Positions 53,081-60,924 of a DNA stretch of 64,000 bases are shown piece after piece. The position numbers and the translations under genes were made by a program. The stretch covers positions 1-64,000 of the forward strand of contig CANRAV010000012.1 of the NCBI GenBank assembly GCA_947628695.1, written 5' to 3'. The notes beneath the pieces are model-generated. The model was given only the letters and a program-made list of their open reading frames with translations, did no database searches and was not told the DNA's origin. Position 1 is the first letter of the stretch. Every line of letters begins with the position of its first letter. Origin of the DNA: an uncultured Clostridia bacterium (GTDB lineage Bacteria; Bacillota; Clostridia; Oscillospirales; CAG-382).

Positions 53081-54403
53081 GTGTTTACGGTAAGGATAAG
53101 CGGCATCGACCCCGGCAGCGCCGCGGAAAGGGCGGGGCTTTTGCCGGGTGACGAGCTTTTAAGTATCAACGGCAGCCCGATTAACGACGGGCTGGACTAC
53201 TATTTTTACACCGCGGACTCTGTCCTTGACATAGCGCTTTCGAGGGGAAGCGTGCGCGTAAAGAAGGACGAGTACGAGCCCTTGGGGGCGGAGTTCGAGA
53301 CCTATCTGATAACCGGGCAGAAGCGCTGCAGGAACAACTGCATCTTCTGCTTTATAGACCAGAACCCGAAGGGCATGAGGGAATCCGTATACTTCAAGGA
53401 CGACGACGAGCGGCTTTCCTTCCTGTACGGCAACTACGTGACTCTTACCAACCTTTCCGACGCGGACATCGCGCGGATAATAAAGCTGCGCATATCGCCG
53501 CTTAACGTCTCCGTCCACACCATGCGAAGGGAGCTGCGCTGCCGCATGATGGGCAACCGCTTCGCGGGGGACGCGCTGGACAGGCTTACGCAGCTGTCGG
53601 AGCACGGCATCGCCATAAACGCGCAGCTTGTGCTTTGCGAGGGGATCAACGACGGCGACGAGCTGCAGTACAGCATGGAAGAGCTTTACCGTCTTAAATC
53701 GCTGCAAAGCGTTTCGGCCGTGCCCGTGGGCGTTACGGCGCACAGGGAGGGGCTTTACCCCTTAAAGCCCTACACAAGGGAAGGCGCTTTGAAGGTCGTT
53801 AAGGCGATAGAGGCCTTTGCGGACGGGTGCAGGGCGGAAAAGGGCGTCAGGCTGTTCTACGCCTCGGACGAGTTTTACATCACGGCAGGTCTGCCCATAC
53901 CGGAGGAGGACGAGTACGACGGCTATCCTCAGCTTGAAAACGGCGTGGGGATGCTCCGCTGCCACAGGGAAGAGTTTTTGTGCGCTTTGGACGCGGCGAA
54001 GGAGCGCTTCGGCAGGGCGGACTTTGCGGGCAGGACGGTGTCCGCCGCAACGGGAGCATTGGCGTATGAACACATAAAGGAGCTTTGCACAGCGGCAGAG
54101 GACGCGTTCCCGGGGCTTAAGGCGCATGTTTACAGGGTGGAAAACGACTTTTTCGGCAGGACCGTTACGGTAAGCGGGCTTGTCACCGGCGGCGACCTTA
54201 TCGCCGCCTTAAAGGGCGCGCCCCTTGGGGAGGCGCTTCTTATCCCGTGCAACATGCTTCGGCACGAGCGCGACCTTTTCCTTGACGGCGTGTCCGTTAC
54301 GGAGGCGGAGGAGAAGCTTGGCGTGCCGGTACTTATAACGGAGCAGGGCGGCGAGAGCCTGCTTGCAAAGCTGCTTGGCATAAGCGAGGAGGAACTTACA
54401 TGA
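53081..54403 (+). CDS. Radical SAM protein of the DUF512 family with N-terminal PDZ-like domain
   Basis: 440 residues from GTG 53081, which gives the family-typical start MFTVRISGIDPGSAAERAG; SD spacing is poor, so an upstream start is possible. PDZ-like domain (ERAGLLPGDELLSINGSPIND) at residues 1-60, then a radical SAM cluster CRNNCIFCFIDQ (CX3CX2C) and the DUF512 C-terminal region. Conserved next to der in many Clostridia; reaction unknown. Four-base overlap with der. Confidence 0.9.
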   Translation: MFTVRISGIDPGSAAERAGLLPGDELLSINGSPINDGLDYYFYTADSVLDIALSRGSVRVKKDEYEPLGAEFETYLITGQKRCRNNCIFCFIDQNPKGMRESVYFKDDDERLSFLYGNYVTLTNLSDADIARIIKLRISPLNVSVHTMRRELRCRMMGNRFAGDALDRLTQLSEHGIAINAQLVLCEGINDGDELQYSMEELYRLKSLQSVSAVPVGVTAHREGLYPLKPYTREGALKVVKAIEAFADGCRAEKGVRLFYASDEFYITAGLPIPEEDEYDGYPQLENGVGMLRCHREEFLCALDAAKERFGRADFAGRTVSAATGALAYEHIKELCTAAEDAFPGLKAHVYRVENDFFGRTVTVSGLVTGGDLIAALKGAPLGEALLIPCNMLRHERDLFLDGVSVTEAEEKLGVPVLITEQGGESLLAKLLGISEEELT

Positions 54404-55725
54404 AGGCGACGGTTGCCATAGTCGGCAGACCCAACGTGGGCAAAAGCACCTTTTTCAACAGGGTCGCCGGCGGGCGCATATCCATAGTGGACGACACGCC
54501 GGGCGTAACGCGCGACCGCATCTACGCGGAGACGGAGTGGAACGGTATCCCCTTTGTGCTGACTGATACCGGCGGGCTGGAGCCGAAGGCGGATACGGAG
54601 ATGCTTCGGCACATGCGCGCGCAGGCGGAGCTTGCCATCGCCGCAGCGGACGTCATCATCTTTATGACCGACGTACACGCCGGTGTCACCGCCGACGACC
54701 GCGACATTGCGGCGCTGCTTTTAAAAAGCCGCAAGCCGCTGGTGCTTGCGGTGAACAAAATAGACCGCGTCGGCGCACTGCCTGCGGAGTATTACGAGTT
54801 TTACGAGCTTGGCATAGGCGAGCCTGTTGCGCTTTCCTCCGTCCACGGCAGCGGAACCGGCGACGTGCTTGACCGCGTTGCGGAGCTGCTTCCGAAGGAC
54901 GCAGAGGCACCGGAGGAGGACGACGCGATACGCGTTGCCGTCATAGGCAAGCCGAACGCGGGCAAAAGCTCGCTTGTAAACCGCATCGCGGGCGAGGACA
55001 GGGTGATAGTTTCCGACATCCCCGGCACTACGCGCGACGCAACCGACACGCGGATTGAGAACAAGTACGGCAAATACGTGTTTATCGACACGGCCGGCAT
55101 CCGCCGCAACGCAAAGATAGAGGACAACATAGAAAAGTACAGCGTCCTTCGCGCAAGGGCGGCCGTGGAACGCGCCGACGTCTGCCTTATAATGTGCGAC
55201 GCGGCGGAGGGCGTTACGGCGCAGGACGAGAGGATAGCCGGCATAAGCCACAACGCGGGCAAGGCCTCTATAATCGTGATGAATAAGTGGGACAGCCTTG
55301 ACAAGGACAACTCCACCGTAAACAGCTTCAAAAAGGACATCTACGACGCGCTTTCCTATATGACCTACGCGCCGACGGCGTTTATCTCCGCAAAGACCGG
55401 GCAGCGCGTGGACAAGCTTTACGAGATGATAAACGGCGTAAACGAAAACGCCTCGCGCCGAATATCCACGGGCATGCTTAACGACGTGCTTAACGACGCC
55501 ATGAACCGCGTCCAGCCGCCTACCGACAAGGGCAGAAGGCTTAAAATCTACTACATGACGCAGACCGGCATAAAGCCGCCGACCTTCGTCATATTCTGCA
55601 ACAGTGCCGAGCTTTTCCACTTTTCGTATCAGCGGTACATCGAAAACTGCTTAAGGGACGTTTTCGGCTTCGAGGGTACGCCGATAAAGCTTATCATAAG
55701 GCAAAAGGACGACGGCAAGGAGTGA
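54400..55725 (+). CDS. der: Ribosome-assembly GTPase Der (EngA)
   Basis: 441 residues with two G domains in tandem (GRPNVGKSTFFNRVAG, DTGGLE, NKID; then GKPNAGKSSLVNRIAG, DTAGIR, NKWD) and a C-terminal KH-like domain (FVIFCNSAELFHFSYQRYIENCLRD). It acts in late 50S maturation. ATG overlaps the DUF512 stop. Confidence 0.97.
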   Translation: MKATVAIVGRPNVGKSTFFNRVAGGRISIVDDTPGVTRDRIYAETEWNGIPFVLTDTGGLEPKADTEMLRHMRAQAELAIAAADVIIFMTDVHAGVTADDRDIAALLLKSRKPLVLAVNKIDRVGALPAEYYEFYELGIGEPVALSSVHGSGTGDVLDRVAELLPKDAEAPEEDDAIRVAVIGKPNAGKSSLVNRIAGEDRVIVSDIPGTTRDATDTRIENKYGKYVFIDTAGIRRNAKIEDNIEKYSVLRARAAVERADVCLIMCDAAEGVTAQDERIAGISHNAGKASIIVMNKWDSLDKDNSTVNSFKKDIYDALSYMTYAPTAFISAKTGQRVDKLYEMINGVNENASRRISTGMLNDVLNDAMNRVQPPTDKGRRLKIYYMTQTGIKPPTFVIFCNSAELFHFSYQRYIENCLRDVFGFEGTPIKLIIRQKDDGKE

Positions 55726-55732
55726 GTCTTTA

Positions 55733-56503
55733 ATGTGGTATGACTTTGTAGCCGACCGGATAGGGCTTAACAGCCTCCTCGGCTTGGAGGTGCTTCCGGA
55801 GTGGCTTTCCGTAACCGAGATGCTGCTTGCCGCAGTTTTCGGCTACCTTTTGGGCAGCATAAACACCGCCATTATTGTTTCAAAACGGCTTTACGGCAAG
55901 GACATAAGGGAGTTCGGAAGCGGCAACGCCGGCATGACCAATATGTTCCGCGTCTTCGGCAAGAAGGCGGGATTTCTTACGCTGGCAGGCGACGTGCTTA
56001 AGTCCGCGCTGGCGGTTTTCATCGGCGCCTGGCTTTGCGGAGGAAGCTACATCGGCTCTATGGACGGGGCGTATCTGGCGGGGCTTTTCTGCATCATCGG
56101 CCACATTATGCCCGTGTTCTACAGGTTTAAGGGCGGCAAGGGCGTTATCGCCGCAGCTACCATGATACTGCTGCTTGACCCTTATGTTTTTCTGTGCCTT
56201 ATTGTCATCTTCGGGCTGGTGCTGCTTTTGACGCGCTATGTCTCCATGGGATCTGTCATCGCGGCCTTCTTCTACCCCGCCGTGACCTATATAACGCACA
56301 GGTATGTGACCGGCTATCCGCCCGGGGTGTTTAAGATGCTGTTCTGCTTTGTGTGCGGGCTGCTTGTCATCTTTATGCACCGCGAGAACATCAAGCGCGT
56401 CTACCACGGCAAGGAAAACCGCGTAAGCTTCAAAAAGAAGCCCCCCGCCGATGAGGACGACGAAGACGAGGACGATCTCGACGACCTCGACGAAGACGAA
56501 TAA
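55733..56503 (+). CDS. plsY: Glycerol-3-phosphate acyltransferase PlsY
   Basis: 256 residues, about 50 longer than typical PlsY. Motifs FGSGNAGMTNMFRVFG, GHIMPVFYRFKGGKGV and a later HRENIKR. It transfers acyl from acyl-phosphate to glycerol-3-phosphate at the membrane, the first step of phospholipid synthesis. Extra length: an N-terminal segment before the first helix and a C-terminal Asp/Glu tail (about 20 acidic residues). Its SD overlaps the der stop region. der-plsY adjacency is conserved in Firmicutes. Confidence 0.95.
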   Translation: MWYDFVADRIGLNSLLGLEVLPEWLSVTEMLLAAVFGYLLGSINTAIIVSKRLYGKDIREFGSGNAGMTNMFRVFGKKAGFLTLAGDVLKSALAVFIGAWLCGGSYIGSMDGAYLAGLFCIIGHIMPVFYRFKGGKGVIAAATMILLLDPYVFLCLIVIFGLVLLLTRYVSMGSVIAAFFYPAVTYITHRYVTGYPPGVFKMLFCFVCGLLVIFMHRENIKRVYHGKENRVSFKKKPPADEDDEDEDDLDDLDEDE

Positions 56504-56561
56504 AAATCCCCCATGAAGCCTTACGGCCTTACGGGGTGGACAGCAATTTTGTTAAAAGCTC

Positions 56562-56590
56562 TTGACAAATTGAGCGGACGGGTATATAAT
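56562..56590 (+). promoter_or_regulatory. Antitoxin RNA promoter, type I TA locus 3
   Basis: TTGACA (56562-56567), 17-bp spacer, TATAAT (56585-56590). Confidence 0.85.
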
Positions 56591-56596
56591 ACAAAA

Positions 56597-56697
56597 GAAA
56601 GGGGCGCTGCCGATAAGCGGTTGGCCCCAGAGTTAACAGTTACCTACAAATTGTAGGCCGACCGTCACTGTTGCGACCGGTGGCGGTCATTTTTTGT
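56597..56697 (+). ncRNA. Antisense antitoxin RNA, type I TA locus 3
   Basis: 5' hairpin (56601-56628): outer stem GGGGC/GCCCC replaces the AGGAG/CTCCT of locus 1 by paired changes; inner stem GCCG-ATAAG-CGGT. It ends in GACCGTCAC / GTGGCGGTC plus TTTTTTG. The segment GCGGTTGGCCCC is repeated in the toxin leader of this locus only. Confidence 0.7.
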
Positions 56698-56784
56698 ACA
56701 TTTTACAATCAAAACGACCAGCTGTATAAGGTCGCATATCATGCTTGTGAACACAAAAATAGGTTCATATGTAGCAAAAAACAT
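56665..56784 (-). CDS. Small hydrophobic peptide, type I toxin candidate 3
   Basis: 39 codons from ATG 56784 (SD AAAGGAGGG, spacing 6). FATYEPIFVFTSMICDLIQL then VVLIVKCTKNDRH: a TYE-containing start, one hydrophobic helix and a basic tail, the arrangement of Hol_Tox/TxpA-like type I toxins. Sequence differs strongly from candidates 1 and 2 although the locus layout is the same. It reads further into the terminator than they do. The SD is paired with CCCTCC in a leader hairpin (about 56790-56830). Confidence 0.72.
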   Translation of the reverse strand: MFFATYEPIFVFTSMICDLIQLVVLIVKCTKNDRHRSQQ

Positions 56785-56867
56785 AGGTATCCCTCCTTTC
56801 TCTCGCTGAGAAAGCGAGAAGGGAGGGGCCAACCGCCTACCGTGTTATGGCAACGTCCTTCGTTTAT

Positions 56868-56895
56868 ATTATACATCTTTTGCGAAATATGTCAA
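56868..56895 (-). promoter_or_regulatory. Toxin promoter, type I TA locus 3
   Basis: Minus strand TTGACA (56895-56890), 16-bp spacer, TATAAT (56873-56868). Confidence 0.82.
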
Positions 56896-56904
56896 TAGTA
56901 AACC

Positions 56905-56937
56905 GCCGTGCAAAGAAAATTGCGCGGCAATTTTTAT
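56905..56937 (+). terminator. Stem-loop beside type I TA locus 3
   Basis: GCCGTGCAA / TTGCGCGGC stem followed by AATTTTTATG. Confidence 0.65.
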
Positions 56938-57186
56938 GTTTAATCCACGCACCATACGTGCGGCCGACCTATGCATGGCTAAAGCGTGACTTGCGTTGCC
57001 AGCACGGGTTTCCAAAGGGCTGTGCCCTTTGGGCCTAAAAAGCTTTATTATTTGAAAAGCCTTAATTAGAGAGCCATGAAGGGACCGAGTCCCTTCATAT
57101 ATAAATACAAAGGACGGGCCGGGGCCCGTCCAAAATAATAAATAAAAAATGATAAAAAGACAAGGCCGGGCGAGGAGCCCGGCCTA
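56938..57186 (+). repeat. Single-arm copy F of the palindromic repeat
   Basis: CACCATACGTGCGG, TTTCCAAAGGGCTGTGCCC, GAAGGGACCGAGTCCCTTC hairpin, GGACGGGCCGGGGCCCGTCC stem, then GGCCGGGCGAGGAGCCCGGCC near 57165, a likely terminator for the dockerin gene reading leftwards. Confidence 0.8.
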
Positions 57187-57200
57187 AGTAAGCCAAAAGC

Positions 57201-58943
57201 TTAGAACGCGTTGATGACGCCGGAGTCAAGCTGAAGTATGACGGAGGCGTCGATGTTGTTCGCGGCACCGTCGCCGTTGACGTCGGCCGCCGCGAGGGCA
57301 ACGTCCCTGAGTGTTACAAGCCCGGAGTCGTACTGCAGCACGAGGGACGCGTCGATGTTGTTGACAACCCCGTCGCCGTTGGGGTCGCCGATGGAGGCAA
57401 GCCCCTCACCGCACACGATGCAGACGCCGTTCCCGCTGCTGCAGTGAACGGTGCACCCGTCGGTGTTCCTGTACCAGGTGCAGCCCGAAACAACGGCAGA
57501 CTCGCCGCTTTGCGCGTAGCTGTTCTTAACAAAGTCGGGTGCGGAAACGCCCGCGCCGAAGATAACGGTGTCGGCGTTGGCTATAAGCCCGCCGGCTGCG
57601 TCCGCAGAGGTGAGCATCGCGGCAACGTCGGCAGATTTAACGTAAACCGTCTTTATGTCGTTGGAAAACGCGCTGAAGTCGAGAAGCCCAAGCGGGTCGT
57701 CGAGCCCTCCGAAGTCGAAGCTTTCGTCGCCGAAGTCGAAGCTGAAGTCGCCGAAATCGAAGCTCTCGTCGCCGAAGTCGAAGCTTTCGTCGCCGAAGTC
57801 AAAGCTGAGGTCGCCGAAGTCGATACTCTCGTCGCCGGCGTCAAAGCTTAAGTCGCCGAAGAGGTCGCCAAGGCTGCCGAGGATCCCGCCAAACAGGTCT
57901 TCAAGCCCGCTCATGTCGAAGCTCTCGTCGCCAAGTCCGCCGAGAAGGCCGCCAAACAGGTCGCCAAGACCGCCAAGGTCGTCGCCGCTTATGTCGCCAA
58001 GGCCGCCGAGAATCCCGCCGATGAGGTCTTCAAGCCCGCTCATGTCGAAGCTCTCGTCGCCGAAGTCAAAGCTTAAGTCGCCAAGGTCAAAGCTCTCGTC
58101 GCCAAGACCGCCGAGCATGTCGCCAAGGCCTGCGATAATATCGGTTATCACGGAAGGGTCAAAGCCGAAGGCGCACGCGCCGATAGACTCAACACCGCTG
58201 CCGACGGTGACAAGCTTCAGCTCCGGGCAGAAGAGGAACGCGCCTTCGCCGATGGAGGTGACGCCGTCCGGTACGGTCACATCCGCAAGAGAGGAGCAAA
58301 GCGCGAAGGATACAGCGCCTATGGAAGTGACGCTTTCGGGGATTTCAACGCCGTCAAGGCCGGAGCAGCAGACAAAGCAGCCGTCCGGGATGGCAGAGAT
58401 GCCTTCCGGCAAAATAACGCCGCTTATGTCGGTGCAAAATGCAGCAGCGCCGTCTGCTATAACGGTTGTGCCGTCTTTAACGGTCAAAACGCCCGTAGTA
58501 AGAGGGTCGCAGGCGATAAGGCAATTGCCTATGTAAAGCGCGCCGTCTTCCCAGTTGCTTTCGTCGTTCATAAGGCCGGTGCCTAAAAACGCGCCGAAGC
58601 CTATGGATTCAATGCTTGCGGGGAGAGAAACGCTTTCGATAGTCTCACAGCCGGCAAAAGCAAAGGCTGCAACGGAGGTTGCGCCCTCCGCAACGACAAC
58701 GCTTTTAACCCGACCGGCATAGTCGCCGTTTATCCAGGGAACGACGTCTACGTCAAGGGGAAGAGCCATGTCGCCGTCGCAGGTTACGGTAAGAGTTCCG
58801 TCTGCGTCAATGGTCCAGCTGTAATTGGCAAGCTCGCCGCTTGCGGGGAGGGACGGCGCAGCTGCGTCTTCCGCAAAAGTAGGGATTGCAAACGCACCCA
58901 AAAGCAGGGTGAATACAACAAGTATCGCGAAGAATCTTTTCAT
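57201..58943 (-). CDS. Secreted BspA-type LRR protein with FD-rich repeats and C-terminal dockerin
   Basis: 580 residues from ATG 58943 (SD AAGGAG). Signal peptide MKRFFAILVVFTLLLGAFA...FAED; a short domain beginning YSWTIDADGTLTVTCDGDM; five or six BspA/LRR_5 repeats (about 90-270); a low-complexity region of repeated GDESFDFGDLSFDFG and MSGLEDLFGGILG units (about 285-425); a second LRR-like segment; and a typical dockerin with two calcium loops (DPNGDGVVNNIDA and DVNGDGAANNIDA). Expected to be displayed by cohesin binding. Promoter at 58984-59012. Confidence 0.88.
   Translation of the reverse strand: MKRFFAILVVFTLLLGAFAIPTFAEDAAAPSLPASGELANYSWTIDADGTLTVTCDGDMALPLDVDVVPWINGDYAGRVKSVVVAEGATSVAAFAFAGCETIESVSLPASIESIGFGAFLGTGLMNDESNWEDGALYIGNCLIACDPLTTGVLTVKDGTTVIADGAAAFCTDISGVILPEGISAIPDGCFVCCSGLDGVEIPESVTSIGAVSFALCSSLADVTVPDGVTSIGEGAFLFCPELKLVTVGSGVESIGACAFGFDPSVITDIIAGLGDMLGGLGDESFDLGDLSFDFGDESFDMSGLEDLIGGILGGLGDISGDDLGGLGDLFGGLLGGLGDESFDMSGLEDLFGGILGSLGDLFGDLSFDAGDESIDFGDLSFDFGDESFDFGDESFDFGDFSFDFGDESFDFGGLDDPLGLLDFSAFSNDIKTVYVKSADVAAMLTSADAAGGLIANADTVIFGAGVSAPDFVKNSYAQSGESAVVSGCTWYRNTDGCTVHCSSGNGVCIVCGEGLASIGDPNGDGVVNNIDASLVLQYDSGLVTLRDVALAAADVNGDGAANNIDASVILQLDSGVINAF
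57680..58110 (-). repeat. Coding repeat GDESFDFG / SGLEDLxGGILG
   Basis: Tandem units of 7-8 codons (D-E-S-F-D-F-G and variants) and longer GLGDLFGGLLG units inside the dockerin gene. High DNA similarity between units (TCGCCGAAGTCGAAGCT on the plus strand) would allow length change by slippage. Confidence 0.85.
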
Positions 58944-58983
58944 TGTAAATCTTTCTCCTTTTCCATGAATTTTGTTTAATTCA

Positions 58984-59012
58984 ATTATACACCAATCGTT
59001 AAAATGCGTCAA
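58984..59012 (-). promoter_or_regulatory. Promoter of the 57201 dockerin gene
   Basis: Minus strand TTGACG (59012-59007), 17-bp spacer, TATAAT (58989-58984). Confidence 0.82.
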
Positions 59013-59024
59013 GTGGTTCGGGCG

Positions 59025-60903
59025 CTAAAAGCCAAGCCCTGCGTCAAGCCTCAAAATTGCCGAGGCGTCGATGTTGTTCACGGCTCCGTCGCCGTTCACG
59101 TCGGCGACGGCAAGCTGTTTTGCGGTCAGATAGCTCGGCCTTGCTTCGTTTATAAGTATCTTCACGGCGTCCATGTTGTCAACGGTGCAGGTGCCGTCAA
59201 TGTCGCCGGGCATATCCCTGCTTAGTATGACAAACTCGAATTCTTTTGCAATCCCCGGGTTGTATTTGGGCGCAACGGTGACGGTTACGGCGCCGTGGGA
59301 GCGCATTGTAAAGCAGTTGTCCTTCGGCGAAAAGGCCACCTTGCCGTCGTCGGAGCGGGAGATGACAAGCTCGTCGTTCCGCTCTATCCCCGCAGGCAAA
59401 TCTTGCGGGTAATTGCCGCTGCACACCATGTAAAGCTTTTCCCCTTCCAAAAAGTACCTTTCCGGGACGGAGACGAAGGTACCGTACTGCTCCCTGTTGA
59501 AGAACGCGATAAAGGAGGTGTAGGTTCCGACCTTGAACGTCTCGCCGCAGACGCTGCATTTGAAGGTGGCGACGCCGTCTTTGCACGAGGAGTCCTCGCT
59601 TTTATGCCCGTTGGTCACGGTAGTTATGTACGCGGAAGAGAGGTCGGAGACGTCGATTTCGTAAAAGACGGTGCTGTCGTTGTACCAGGTGTACCAAACG
59701 ACGCGGCCGTTTGCAAGTACGGGCACGCAGTCCGAAAGGCTGCCCTCCAGGGTGTAGGTGCTGCCCGTGGGGTTCCCGGAGGCGTCAAGCGCGGTGTAGT
59801 AAACCGTTTCGTCCCTTTCCCAAAGCAGAAGGAAGCTTCCGCCGTCAAGCTTCACCAGCTGCGGGGTGGAGACGGTGCCGTCACCCTCCGCAAAGCTTGT
59901 TATCCATTTAAGGTCAACGCCGAGGGTCTTCTTGTCCGCAGAGGCGACAAAGACGTTGTAGGTCTCGCGCTCGGTGTTCTTTGCGTCCTGCACCACGGAG
60001 CTGCCCGCGACAAGGTAGTGCGAAGCGCTAATCTCAAATCCGCCCACGGTCACCCCCGTGGCGTTGTCGCCTTCGGTGCCGGGGATTTTAAGCAGGTCTG
60101 CCGACTCGTGCTTTGCAAAGCTGTCGGAGCCTATTTGAGAGAGGTCAAAGCGGGTAAGCACGACGGAACGCGGGAACGCGTCCCCGTGGTCGACAAGCAC
60201 AACCTTGCCGTCCTCTATCTTCACAAACTGGTTGAAGGAGTGGCTTGCGTAGCCGATGCCGAACTGATAGTCGCCCGCAAGCACCTTCATTGTGTTTTTG
60301 TTCACGCGGACGGTTATGTTTGACTGATGGTGCTTCCCGTCCTCCGTAAGGTACCGCTCGTGGCTTGTGTGTATTACGATGCTGTCGCCGCATTCCGCCA
60401 TGCGGGGGCATCCGGCGTCGAAGGGGACGGTGGTGTAGCAGTCCTTAAGCCCTGCCGAGTTCTGCTTTACCCAGCTTTTGCTGTACTTTGTAAGGCGGTA
60501 GACCTCCACGTTCGGGCTTTCCGAGGGGTTCCTCTGCCCGGAGAGGATGTAGTACGCGTCGGAGCCGGCGTAAAAGGCACCGAAGATGGGAAGCTCTTCC
60601 TCTATGTGCTTTGTCTTTTCGGGGATGACGTTTCGGTCCCTGTCGAAGTACTCCACAAGTGCGCCCTTTATCTTCCCGCCCGCTTGAACGCGCATAAGCC
60701 CGTCGCCGTCCGGCACGAGGTAGGACGTGACGGGCGACGACCACCAATGGGGGTAGTTCTGGGCGTCTATGTTGTACCCGCCGTAGTATTCGCATCGGCC
60801 CTCGGCGGTAAGCCTTGTACACTCCGCGGAGGCCGACAGCGACCCCGCAAGTATTGCCGCAGCAGCGGTAAACGCAGCAGCAGCGCGAAGCAGTTTTTTT
60901 CAT
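59025..60903 (-). CDS. Secreted dockerin protein with an A7-tract frameshift in the signal peptide
   Basis: The main frame (60716 to 59025) encodes a beta-rich, possibly propeller-like domain, a CSVCGETFKVG segment, a Big-like domain and a C-terminal dockerin (DVNGDGAVNNIDA, with a weaker first loop DIDGTCTVDNMDA). The frame continues upstream without a stop to a signal peptide (LLRAAAAFTAAAAILAGSLSASA), but the ATG with the strong SD GGGAGGT (ATG 60903) is one base out of frame: it is followed by seven A residues where six would join ATG-AAA-AAA to CTG-CTT. Either slippage, phase variation or a sequence error. As read, it is off. Confidence 0.8.
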
Positions 60904-60924
60904 CGCCTGTACCTCCCGCCTTGT

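Noticed and set aside
57655..58536. 293-codon plus-strand frame rich in Ser, Lys and Pro
   Set aside because: Antisense of the FD-rich repeats in the dockerin gene; its repeats are the complement of the real ones.
60445..60903. 152-codon frame starting at the good SD (MKKTASRCCCVYRCC...)
   Set aside because: It is the frameshifted reading of the dockerin signal peptide; composition (Cys, Arg runs) is not protein-like.
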